Shown here piece by piece: positions 39,863 to 47,222 of a DNA stretch of 64,000 nucleotides. This DNA is from Allomyces macrogynus ATCC 38327 (lineage: Eukaryota > Blastocladiomycota > Blastocladiomycetes > Blastocladiales > Blastocladiaceae), in NCBI GenBank assembly GCA_000151295.1, contig GG745343.1, positions 1,033,553-1,097,552 on the forward strand. Reading direction: 5' to 3'. Within the stretch, counting starts at the first letter, position 1, and the number at the start of each line of letters is the position of its first letter. The position numbers and the translations under genes are program-made. The notes under the pieces were generated by a model. The model was not told where the DNA came from. It made no database searches and saw only the letters and a list, made by a program, of their open reading frames with translations.

Positions 39863-41347
39863 ATGGTGAAGAGCTCTGGCAGCACAACAAACGGCGGAGG
39901 CGTTAGCAAACGGCGGGCCATCAAATCAGACACGGCACGGACCCAGTTCCTAATCGAAAAGGCCTTTAGTGAACACCCGGACATTTTCGAGCGTGTAGAT
40001 CATTTATCTTTCAAAGTGATAGGCGACCCGACCAATGAGGGGCGACCCTTTCGTCTGCGTTCCTACAAGGCGCTATTGCAAAACCTCAATGCTGTGCTGA
40101 GGAACCGCGGAAAGAAAGCATACGGTGAGACCCCTATGGAGGTTGACGAGCAGTCACCAGCATCGAGTAATCCCAACGCTGAAATTCAATATCCGCCGCC
40201 CGATGACATGAAGGTATCTGCAGACCGACCTCAGCTCGAACTCGACGCAACCACAGGGTCTGACACAGAGAAGGCACTTGTGTTGAAGGGGACTGGTGAA
40301 CTCGTAAAGCAGGACCTCAATCTTCCACCGATTCTGGCTCGCCAAATGGCCGAAGTTGCCCCCACAGCTTTGGTCGAGATGCCAGGTGCTTTTGACACAG
40401 CAGTCGGTCTCGCTCGCAATAATAATGGTGTGGCAGGCCCCGTGAGTGCAAACTGGAATCCACAGGCTGGCGGGAATTACCAAGCCGTCATGCTCCAGCA
40501 AAACAACACACAGAACAACACACAGAACAATCTGTACCAAAACAACATGCAGCTTAACACCCAGAACATCCAGAATATTCAGACCATTATTCAAACGTAT
40601 CCCGGCATTGAGCCTGCATTGGGGCAGCTCTTTGCTGGGATTCAAGCGACGTTCCTGAGCGCGCAAGAACAGAATGCAGCACTGCTGTCTGCATTGAACA
40701 GCCTTGAGATGAATCTCAATGCGGAGGGGGGTAACGCAATGGCTGTTGTTGGCAATCTGGTAAAGAGCGAACTTGACAATCTCGCTGCCCAGCAGGCTCT
40801 TCGTGACTCTGCTATGATGGCGGGTGTTGACCGAAACACAAACCTGATTGCTCAAGTCGGTATGCTGAGTGAAGACATTCAAAAGGGCCAGCAAAAACTT
40901 CAAGGCGCTGTTTCAGACGTCCCGCAACAAATTGCTCAGGCGACAGACGCAACGACCGCGGCCATTGAAAGTATGCCTGGAAAAGTGGTCGACGTGTTGA
41001 ACAGGACAATGGCCAACCCACTAAACAAGTTGTCGAGCACTTTGGAGAAGGTTCAAGGCGCGGTCGGAAACATTGGCGGGGCTGGCGGGGCTGGTTCTAA
41101 TCCGTTACAAGACAAGAAAGTTCTCGGTGATGCTGTGAAGCAAATCGTCGAGGCCGTCCGCCCAACTCCGCGCGTGCCGTGGGAGGACCGTCAACGGGCT
41201 GTCGATGTGTATTTTGCCACTGTCCCTCGCTTCCGACGCAATCCGCGCGCGCCTGCCCGTGAACTTGGTGGAGATGAGCCGAAAGTCGTTCAGCCGCGTG
41301 GGCCAAAAGTCCATTACCTACCACAAGGATTCCAGGGGGTCCAGTAA
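39863..41347 (+). CDS. Uncharacterised viral protein, 494 residues, putative virion component
   Basis: I do not recognise it. The N-terminus is basic (KRRAIKSDTARTQFLIEKAF) with a small folded region containing FKVIGDPTNEGRPFRLRSYK. A linker follows, then an Asn/Gln-rich stretch (about residues 205-240, QNNTQNNTQNN type) and a long helical, coiled-coil-like region (about 255-410) of Ala/Gln/Leu heptads. The C-terminus is Arg/Pro-rich. Position immediately before the packaging ATPase and capsid genes suggests a minor structural or scaffolding protein. Confidence 0.72.
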   Translation: MVKSSGSTTNGGGVSKRRAIKSDTARTQFLIEKAFSEHPDIFERVDHLSFKVIGDPTNEGRPFRLRSYKALLQNLNAVLRNRGKKAYGETPMEVDEQSPASSNPNAEIQYPPPDDMKVSADRPQLELDATTGSDTEKALVLKGTGELVKQDLNLPPILARQMAEVAPTALVEMPGAFDTAVGLARNNNGVAGPVSANWNPQAGGNYQAVMLQQNNTQNNTQNNLYQNNMQLNTQNIQNIQTIIQTYPGIEPALGQLFAGIQATFLSAQEQNAALLSALNSLEMNLNAEGGNAMAVVGNLVKSELDNLAAQQALRDSAMMAGVDRNTNLIAQVGMLSEDIQKGQQKLQGAVSDVPQQIAQATDATTAAIESMPGKVVDVLNRTMANPLNKLSSTLEKVQGAVGNIGGAGGAGSNPLQDKKVLGDAVKQIVEAVRPTPRVPWEDRQRAVDVYFATVPRFRRNPRAPARELGGDEPKVVQPRGPKVHYLPQGFQGVQ

Positions 41348-41371
41348 AAGATTTTCCCTGTATAAGGTAAT

Positions 41372-42160
41372 ATGTTTACCGTAAAACCGCTCGACAGCCA
41401 AGCAAAGAGAGGTGGGCCGTACCTTGTCCCTAAAATCCCCGCCACGGTATGCTTGCTCGGACCAAAGGCTGCTGGTAAGAGTACCGTGCTTTTAAACATG
41501 GTGCTTTCGCCACTGTGCTGGGCACACTGCTTCGACAAAATCTACGTCTTCTCGCCCACAGCGCACCTCGACCCCAAGTTTAAGCTGCTCATGGAAACGC
41601 CCATCTTAAAGCACACGCCGGGAATGCCCTACGACCCTGAGCTGTTGAAGGTGTCGCGTGACTGCTTTATTAATAACGTCGACAAGTTTGAGGAGACGCT
41701 TCGTCATATAGAAATGCTGCAGGACCCAGAGAAGCGGGATTACGAAAAACACCCTGGCCAGCCTTACGACAATATCCTCATTGTGTTAGACGACATAGCA
41801 GGCACACGTTTCGCACGCAGTAGGTACCTCGATAGCTTTATCGCGCTGTCACGGCACCGCAAGTGCACCATGGTCATGTCGGTCCAGCAGTTCAAGGCAA
41901 TCAGCCCGCTTGCACGCAACAACATGAGCTACTACGTACTATTTGAGACATATAACAAAAATGAGCTGCGAACCATCTACGACGCGTGTGGCGGGCCGTT
42001 TTCATGGGAAGAGTTCATTGCGATATGCGACAACGTGTTTGAGACTCCCCATGCGACCTTGAACATTAATCTCCAGAATCCAGGCGTCGCGTTTCGGTAC
42101 AACAACTCGTTTCACTCGTTTATTCTTAGAGACAGGGACGCTGAAGAACACGACGAATAA
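41372..42160 (+). CDS. FtsK/HerA-type genome-packaging ATPase
   Basis: 262 residues. Walker A is LLGPKAAGKSTVL (residues 28-40) and Walker B NILIVLDDIAG (134-144), followed by a sensor-like MVMSVQQF. This A32-like packaging ATPase is a hallmark shared by Polintons, Polinton-like viruses, virophages and large DNA viruses; it pumps DNA into preformed capsids. It is the first of the usual ATPase-capsid-penton block. Confidence 0.92.
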   Translation: MFTVKPLDSQAKRGGPYLVPKIPATVCLLGPKAAGKSTVLLNMVLSPLCWAHCFDKIYVFSPTAHLDPKFKLLMETPILKHTPGMPYDPELLKVSRDCFINNVDKFEETLRHIEMLQDPEKRDYEKHPGQPYDNILIVLDDIAGTRFARSRYLDSFIALSRHRKCTMVMSVQQFKAISPLARNNMSYYVLFETYNKNELRTIYDACGGPFSWEEFIAICDNVFETPHATLNINLQNPGVAFRYNNSFHSFILRDRDAEEHDE

Positions 42161-42193
42161 ATTTTTTCTTGCGCATTCCTAAACATTCCCTAA

Positions 42194-43516
42194 ATGTCAT
42201 CCGCCGTCACAAACTTCTCGAATGTCCTACCGACCTCGGTGGGCAAAGAGCTGGTAATGAAACCACCCTCTCAGTCTGCCGCAGCCGACCGCCAGACTCT
42301 CAAATTTCCATGCACACAAGGTTCAGCGTTCTCGGCGTCTGGCAATGGTTTGAGCTCGGTCATCCGGTTCCAGCTCCCCGCAGTCAATCGTATCATCGAC
42401 TTGTCGGCCGGCGTGCGTTTTGCATTCAAGGCGTCGACGTACAAGGACTCAGCGTGTACTCAGCCCACCACTCAAGGCGATACCACTGAGCAATACTTCT
42501 CGGAAGGTATCTCGAGTGTCATCTCGCGCCTGCGTATTCTGACGTCGGCTGACCAGCTCCTCGAGGATATTGACGGGTATGGCTTAATTTCACGTATCCT
42601 TGCAGACGCTTCAACGCCGGCAGCAATGAAAGACACTGTCCTCGGTATCGCACAAGGTTATGGGTCACGTGGAAATCGCTCAGGACCCAACCGCCCGTAC
42701 CTCGTTCCTCTCCACTCGGCACTCTTTAGTCAGGACAAGTGGGTGAACCTCAAGCACACCTCGGGCCTGGTCGTGGAAATCACACTGGCTGCACCACAAC
42801 ACTGCCTCATCAACACGACTGGAACTGTCGGTGGGTACGTTGTCTCGGACCCTTATATCACGGTCGACTCAATCGTGCCGCACGCTGAACAGTTGAGTCA
42901 ACTCGATGCTGCGTGGCAAGCGGCTGGCGGTGTCATGAACACAGGTTTGACGTGGTCGCGCAAGAATCCCTCATTCGTTACGCCAACGGGCTCTGTGGTC
43001 ATTGCCGACCGACATGCACAGCAGCGAGCACTCATCATGGCGTTCCGCACCCCGCAATTTTGGGGCAAGGCAAACGTCGACCCCCTCGCTCGCGGCCAGC
43101 CTGGACTTACGTCGTACTCTATCAAAAACGGCGATGAGATGGTCACTCAGCGCCCAATCGATTGTACTTTCCCTGGTGTTGAGCCGCTGCGCGAACTTGA
43201 GATTTTTACTCGGGGCCACGTTGTTGGTGATGCTATCAATGCCAGCAAGTGGAATGACGGTGGCAGTGTCACGGGTGGTGCATTCAACCCTCCCAATGGC
43301 AGTTTCACCATCGCGCGCACCTTCGAGACGTCGTCGCTGGTTTCAGGCTCAGAGAAGGCCAAAAAGAGCGGTGTCGACATCGAGGTACTGACAACCGGCC
43401 AGCCATTCATGGTCGACTCGACACTTGGCACAGTTGCATGGCGCTGTGATGCATTTGTCGGTTATACCACTGCAATCTCATTCAACATCGACGGCTCAGT
43501 GGACGTCTTCAACTAA
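42194..43516 (+). CDS. Major capsid protein, double-jelly-roll type
   Basis: 440 residues. Position between the packaging ATPase and the penton-type gene, length, and beta-rich composition all fit a Polinton-like virus major capsid protein. Family-like features are the early FQLPAVNRIIDLSAGVRF, the helix with ISRLRILTSADQLLEDIDGY, the LVPLHSALFSQDKWVNL strand preceding HTSGLVVEITLA, and a C-terminal strand ending INIDG-like (FNIDGSVDVFN). The start lies in a cctaaATG context. The assignment is from pattern and synteny; a structure prediction should show two stacked jelly rolls. Confidence 0.85.
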   Translation: MSSAVTNFSNVLPTSVGKELVMKPPSQSAAADRQTLKFPCTQGSAFSASGNGLSSVIRFQLPAVNRIIDLSAGVRFAFKASTYKDSACTQPTTQGDTTEQYFSEGISSVISRLRILTSADQLLEDIDGYGLISRILADASTPAAMKDTVLGIAQGYGSRGNRSGPNRPYLVPLHSALFSQDKWVNLKHTSGLVVEITLAAPQHCLINTTGTVGGYVVSDPYITVDSIVPHAEQLSQLDAAWQAAGGVMNTGLTWSRKNPSFVTPTGSVVIADRHAQQRALIMAFRTPQFWGKANVDPLARGQPGLTSYSIKNGDEMVTQRPIDCTFPGVEPLRELEIFTRGHVVGDAINASKWNDGGSVTGGAFNPPNGSFTIARTFETSSLVSGSEKAKKSGVDIEVLTTGQPFMVDSTLGTVAWRCDAFVGYTTAISFNIDGSVDVFN

Positions 43517-43559
43517 ACACTGTGATTTAATTTGTTGAATTATTGGTAGAACACCCCAA

Positions 43560-43814
43560 ATGAAAATCTCCGATTTATGGACGTCGTTCAAAACAGCAAT
43601 TGCATCCCTTGGCGCCTTCGTATACAACCATCGCCGCGATATCACCCAGGGCGTGCGTGAAGTCGCCCGGTTAATGCATGGAATCCCTGGTTTCGCCGCT
43701 CCAACAGAGGCAGTGATGGCCGCGACCAACTGGGTGGACAGTGGCTTTGACTTGTGGGATTCGTGGAGAGGGACAACTGCAGATAGCGGCGGTGGACAGG
43801 CAGGAGGCGTCTAA
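43560..43814 (+). CDS. Small viral protein between the capsid genes, 84 residues
   Basis: MKISDLWTSFKTAIASLGAF begins an amphipathic helical region; the C-terminal half has WVDSGFDLWDSWRG and a Gly-rich tail. Small amphipathic proteins at this place in related elements are often membrane-active minor capsid proteins, but no sequence signature proves that here. Confidence 0.65.
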   Translation: MKISDLWTSFKTAIASLGAFVYNHRRDITQGVREVARLMHGIPGFAAPTEAVMAATNWVDSGFDLWDSWRGTTADSGGGQAGGV

Positions 43815-43836
43815 TTATTTTCTCAGCAAACTGTAA

Positions 43837-44613
43837 ATGACAAGCATTCCACGAGTCAAGTACGTGACGATTTCAAGCAAGGACCTGGACTCTAACAACT
43901 CGTTTCGGCTCCCACGACCCATCCAGGCCAAGGGAGTTAAAATTGTATCCGCCATGATTCCAAATACGTGGTACAACATCACGAAATACAACAATGTGTT
44001 GGGCATTCGTGGTAAAGTCGGGTTCTCGGCTTACGACGGTGGTGTTTTTATTCCTCCCGCCTACTACAACCCCACAACGTTGTGCGATAAAATCACCGAC
44101 CTTCTCAATGCTGCCAACGCAGAGTTTCACTGGCAGGGCGTGTGGTCCGTAACCTGGAACCAGGCCACAGGATTTGTGACAATCAGCAACTCGTCGATGA
44201 ACTTTCGCATCATCAGGAATCTGGACAATGGGATTGAGCGGCATCTCGGGTTCGGCTATGCACCTCTTGACACTTACACAATCGAATCATTCTCACAGAC
44301 GGGAGCTTATGCGCTCAACCTGGCGCCCATCGACACGCTGCATCTCAAATCAAATATCGGAAGCATGCTGGCCGACTACACCCACAGTTCATTCCCGAAT
44401 AATGGTTCATTGATGACGTCGTTTCACGTCCAAGGGTCGTATGGCCAGAGCTTCGTTTACCAGAACTTTGCAGGGAACGAATTCTTTAACTTTGACAGTA
44501 AAGGTATCGCCGAGGAGGTCCACGAGATTGACTTGGAGTTGTGCGACCCCAAACTCCGCCCTGTAGATTTTAATGGGAACTACTGGACAATTACCATCGC
44601 GTTCCTGACGTAA
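43837..44613 (+). CDS. Penton-type minor capsid protein (single jelly roll)
   Basis: 258 residues, starting in a gtaaATG context. It opens with a beta strand (VKYVTISSKDLDSNNSFRLP) and VKIVSAMIPNTWYNI. It then has GGVFIPPAYYNPTTLCDKIT, the typical 'iPpG-Y-t--el---in' strand-turn-helix of Polinton and Polinton-like penton proteins, followed by TGFVTISNSS and a C-terminal NGNYWTITIAF strand. It forms the fivefold vertices. The gene directly follows the major capsid block. Confidence 0.85.
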   Translation: MTSIPRVKYVTISSKDLDSNNSFRLPRPIQAKGVKIVSAMIPNTWYNITKYNNVLGIRGKVGFSAYDGGVFIPPAYYNPTTLCDKITDLLNAANAEFHWQGVWSVTWNQATGFVTISNSSMNFRIIRNLDNGIERHLGFGYAPLDTYTIESFSQTGAYALNLAPIDTLHLKSNIGSMLADYTHSSFPNNGSLMTSFHVQGSYGQSFVYQNFAGNEFFNFDSKGIAEEVHEIDLELCDPKLRPVDFNGNYWTITIAFLT

Positions 44614-44637
44614 TTTTATTTTGTTGTGCTTTTATAA

Positions 44638-44736
44638 ATGCTCGAAGTCGTTATTCTCTGCTTCCAGGTCGTCGTGCTGCTGTCCGAGTTTGCCATCATC
44701 GGGTACCACGCCCGCAAGCGCCATCCAAAGCACTGA
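44638..44736 (+). CDS. 32-residue single-pass membrane protein
   Basis: A short frame in a tttataaATG context 24 bp after the penton stop: MLEVVILCFQVVVLLSEFAI followed by a basic HARKRHPKH end. It is one hydrophobic helix plus a positive tail, like holin-sized or virion-membrane miniproteins. Spacing and start context match the flanking genes, which is why I accept so short a frame. Confidence 0.5.
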   Translation: MLEVVILCFQVVVLLSEFAIIGYHARKRHPKH

Positions 44737-44767
44737 TTTAATTTCTTGCCATTCGTTTAAACGCACG

Positions 44768-44953
44768 ATGTGCCTTTTTCTTTTCCCGTACAAGTTTAGA
44801 CGCAAGCACACGCGAACGAGAAACCATGAGTACCACTCAGATGACAGCGTCACAATCGAGCCTGCCACGCCAGAACCCAGGCGACAGCAGATTGAGAGTC
44901 CCAAAACTCGCAGGCCGCGTTCGCGCACCCGCGCTTTCTCATATCTTGGATAA
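44768..44953 (+). CDS. Small basic viral protein, 62 residues (frame overlaps the next)
   Basis: MCLFLFPYKFRRKHTRTRNH, then a short acidic patch and a Pro/Arg-rich end (KTRRPRSRTRAFSYLG). It overlaps a second frame at 44826-45020. Either or both may be expressed. No family recognised. Confidence 0.4.
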   Translation: MCLFLFPYKFRRKHTRTRNHEYHSDDSVTIEPATPEPRRQQIESPKTRRPRSRTRAFSYLG

Positions 44954-45020
44954 AGGCTACACGGGCATTCGCGGCACCATGCCTCCAGGAGAAGCCGTCT
45001 ACACGATTCGTTTCGACTAA
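44826..45020 (+). CDS. Small viral protein, 64 residues (overlaps the previous frame)
   Basis: MSTTQMTASQSSLPRQNPGD ... ending KGYTGIRGTMPPGEAVYTIRFD. The C-terminal segment looks folded. It shares 128 bp with the 62-residue frame, so one of the two may be spurious. Confidence 0.4.
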   Translation: MSTTQMTASQSSLPRQNPGDSRLRVPKLAGRVRAPALSHILDKGYTGIRGTMPPGEAVYTIRFD

Positions 45021-45061
45021 ATTCAAAGTAACTTTGTTACAATTACTTTGAATCACTCTCT

Positions 45062-45337
45062 TTACAAATATACGTGAGCGCACTCATCACAGAAATACGG
45101 TCGGTCAGGTCCTGGAGTCGCCACGAAGACATTTTTTCCAAGCTTGAACGCCAAACCACAACCGTCACAGTGGCCTGCTGTGATCCGGGTGCAATGTCCA
45201 CAACTTGTCGGTGTTGTGCTGTTCCCGCCAAACCAAAACACGGTTCTGCGAGCGCACTTGAGGCAGTACGCTGTGTCGCACTTTGAACATTCGTACTGAG
45301 TTTCGAGGGGGGTGTCGCAGCGATTGCACAGTGGCAT
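45062..45337 (-). CDS. Zinc-ribbon protein, 91 residues
   Basis: Begins MPLCNRCDTPLETQYECSKC and contains at least six CxxC-type pairs (CNRC, CSKC, CLKC, CGHC, CDGC, CDEC). This suggests two or three zinc-binding knuckles of treble-clef or ring-like type. Located at the far end of the element, 55 bp inside the right inverted repeat, on the minus strand. It might act in transcription control or ubiquitin signalling; the fold alone does not decide. Confidence 0.75.
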   Translation of the reverse strand: MPLCNRCDTPLETQYECSKCDTAYCLKCARRTVFWFGGNSTTPTSCGHCTRITAGHCDGCGLAFKLGKNVFVATPGPDRPYFCDECAHVYL

Positions 45338-45392
45338 TTACTGATGGCTGGCAAAATAAATCTAAAGTGCGTTTGACTCGTCACTCTCTAAC

Positions 45393-46625
45393 CCCCCTCG
45401 CGCACCCTTCTCCACATGCCTGCGGCACGCGGAGCCTCGGCTGGCTCGAATCCCTGACCTTCAATAAAACCGTGAACAGAATCGTGAACAAAGACAGTGT
45501 CTGCCGTGAGCCATGGTCCAAACCGTGTACAGCTAATTGCTCGGGGTGGCGCATGTACACGATGTACACAGTTTGGGGGTGGTTTTGGAAAGATTTCCAA
45601 ATGAATGTGGGTTAAGCACGCAATTATGAAAGCCTACTCCACATTGAAATAGAAAACTTTCTAAAATACCCCCCAAACTGTGTACATCGTGTACAGTTTG
45701 GACCCCCGAGCGTTTAGCTGTACACGATTCATTTTCTTGTAGAGAAACCGTGTACACCCAAGGACAGCCAAGGACAGGCATGCCACGAGCGCCATTGGCC
45801 GCGGCATGCTATCGAGTGTGTTCACGGTTCACGATTCATGGGTGGACTGAGGGACCTCTGCTGTCAAATGTGGATTAAGGACATGCCTTACCCCGGACAC
45901 TTTGGAATGGCCGTGAAATCGTGAACAGTGAACAGCCGATAGCTTGCCGCGGCCAACTCTCAGTGTGGTGTTCACGATGTTCACGATTTGGGGGTGGATT
46001 TAGGGACCTCTGCTGTCGAATGTGGATTAAGGACAGGACGCTGGGCTTATCCCACATTCATTCTGAAACTTTCTAAAACGGCCGTCGAACCGTGAACTGT
46101 GAACAGCTTGCATAGCGACTATGCGCCCCCCAAACGTTCGTAACTTTCGAAAAGTTACGGCCCGGTCACGCTAAACCAGGGAGGTTTGGGGGGTCGCGCG
46201 AAGTCATCCGAGGGGCCATTGATCGACTATAACATAGGTTTTGACCGGGACATGCTATAACTACAAGTCGTTTGGGGGGTCGTCGACCAACGTTTGCTGA
46301 CGCTGCCCTGACCTACCACGATTGTGCCCCAGGGCACGACCTCATTGTGCCCATCATCGACACGACCCACGAGCATTCCTCGATTGCTTACCGCACACAC
46401 CCTTTATTCACTGACTGCTGCCCTGGCGGGCAGGGTGTGCCCTGAGGGCAGGTAGACTTGGGATTGGCACAAGGTAGACTAAGGTAGAGTATCGCTAATT
46501 CACTCGGGGTGAGCAATCATCGATAGGTGGACTCTACCCATGCTGCCCTTGCGGGCAGGGCGTGCCCTGGGGGCACTGAGGGTGTGCCCTGGGGGCATGT
46601 GCGTATGCCCTTAAGGGCATACGCA
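45393..46625 (-). repeat. Right terminal inverted repeat
   Basis: Mirror copy of 24261-25493. It ends with the same 26-bp palindrome (46600-46625) and contains the same fold-back modules. Confidence 0.95.
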
Positions 46626-46630
46626 TGCCG
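46626..46630. repeat. Target-site duplication TGCCG, right copy
   Basis: Matches 24256-24260 and directly follows the last base of the right inverted repeat. Confidence 0.85.
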
Positions 46631-46939
46631 CCCCGTCGCGATCCCGATCGCATGCGCGTCAACCAGTGCCGCACTCGCGTCGGTATACACAGCGGCCCCC
46701 AGCTGCGAGACGCGGCGAACGAGCCGGCGTGCGGCGCTCGCGGGGGTCGTCGTGCCCGTCAGTTGCGCGGCCGGGTTCATTGTCGTCGCGGAGTCGACAG
46801 CTGGACGGCAGACTGGTGCAGTGACGCTCGAGCGAATGGTAGCGGGGTTGCTGGCAGCGGAAGAAGAACTGGAGCTAGAAACGTCGGCGGCGCTGTCGCG
46901 GCGTGGGGGCGACGCGAGTGCCGCGAGTCGCAGGGGCAT
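46626..46939 (-). pseudogene. 5' half of the coiled-coil host gene interrupted by the viral element
   Basis: Minus-strand frame from an ATG at 46939: MPLRLAALASPPRRDSAADV, a Ser run, then a predicted helical part RRLVRRVSQLGAAVYTDASA and LVDAHAIGIATG, where the TGCCG duplication and the element begin. The open frame extends upstream of 46939 without an ATG, so another 5' exon is possible. The 3' half is at 23961-24260. Host-like high GC contrasts with the element. Confidence 0.58.
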
Positions 46940-47222
46940 TGGAGCAGACACGCGCGCAAGCGGGGTGATATTTGACGTTTTCGAGCGCGGGTACGTGTTG
47001 TCGCGCTGGCGAGGCGGCAAGGAAGGCGAACGCAGACGCGATCAAGTGCGCGGGCGTGACCGCGTCGCCTTGCTTGTCAAAGTCCCTGCATGCTGGGATC
47101 GTTTGCTGGCCGATCATGAACCTGCTTGACTGCCGGTACTAACGACGGAACAGGACCAAAACGCCCAGCCAAAGCATCTCGACTTGCTGCAATTTGTTTT
47201 GAGTGAATGCTCGGCACCCACT

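Larger units (their letters stand above)
24261..46625. mobile_element. Integrated Polinton-like virus/virophage-type element, 22.4 kb (16.7 kb without the nested retrotransposon)
   Basis: Boundaries are set by 1,233-bp inverted repeats and a 5-bp target duplication. Gene order is: replication polymerase/helicase (minus), small ORF, split gene (minus), tyrosine recombinase, DDE integrase, fibre-like protein (minus), 86-residue protein, 494-residue protein, packaging ATPase, major capsid protein, 84-residue protein, penton-type protein, 32-residue membrane protein, overlapping small ORFs, and zinc-ribbon protein (minus). Genes are intronless with 10-70-bp gaps, unlike the host. The ATPase, major capsid and penton trio marks a virus able to form particles. 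The fused family-A polymerase/SF3 helicase places it with Polinton-like viruses and virophages rather than classical Mavericks, which carry type-B polymerase and an Ulp1-like protease; neither was found. Apart from the copia insertion, every core gene appears intact, so recent integration or a functional provirus is plausible. Confidence 0.93.

Noticed and set aside
24261..46625. Classical Maverick/Polinton with type-B polymerase and Ulp1 protease
   Set aside because: No frame shows type-B polymerase motifs (DxxSLYPS, YxDTDS) or a cysteine protease His-Asp-Gln-Cys pattern. The replication gene is of another type.
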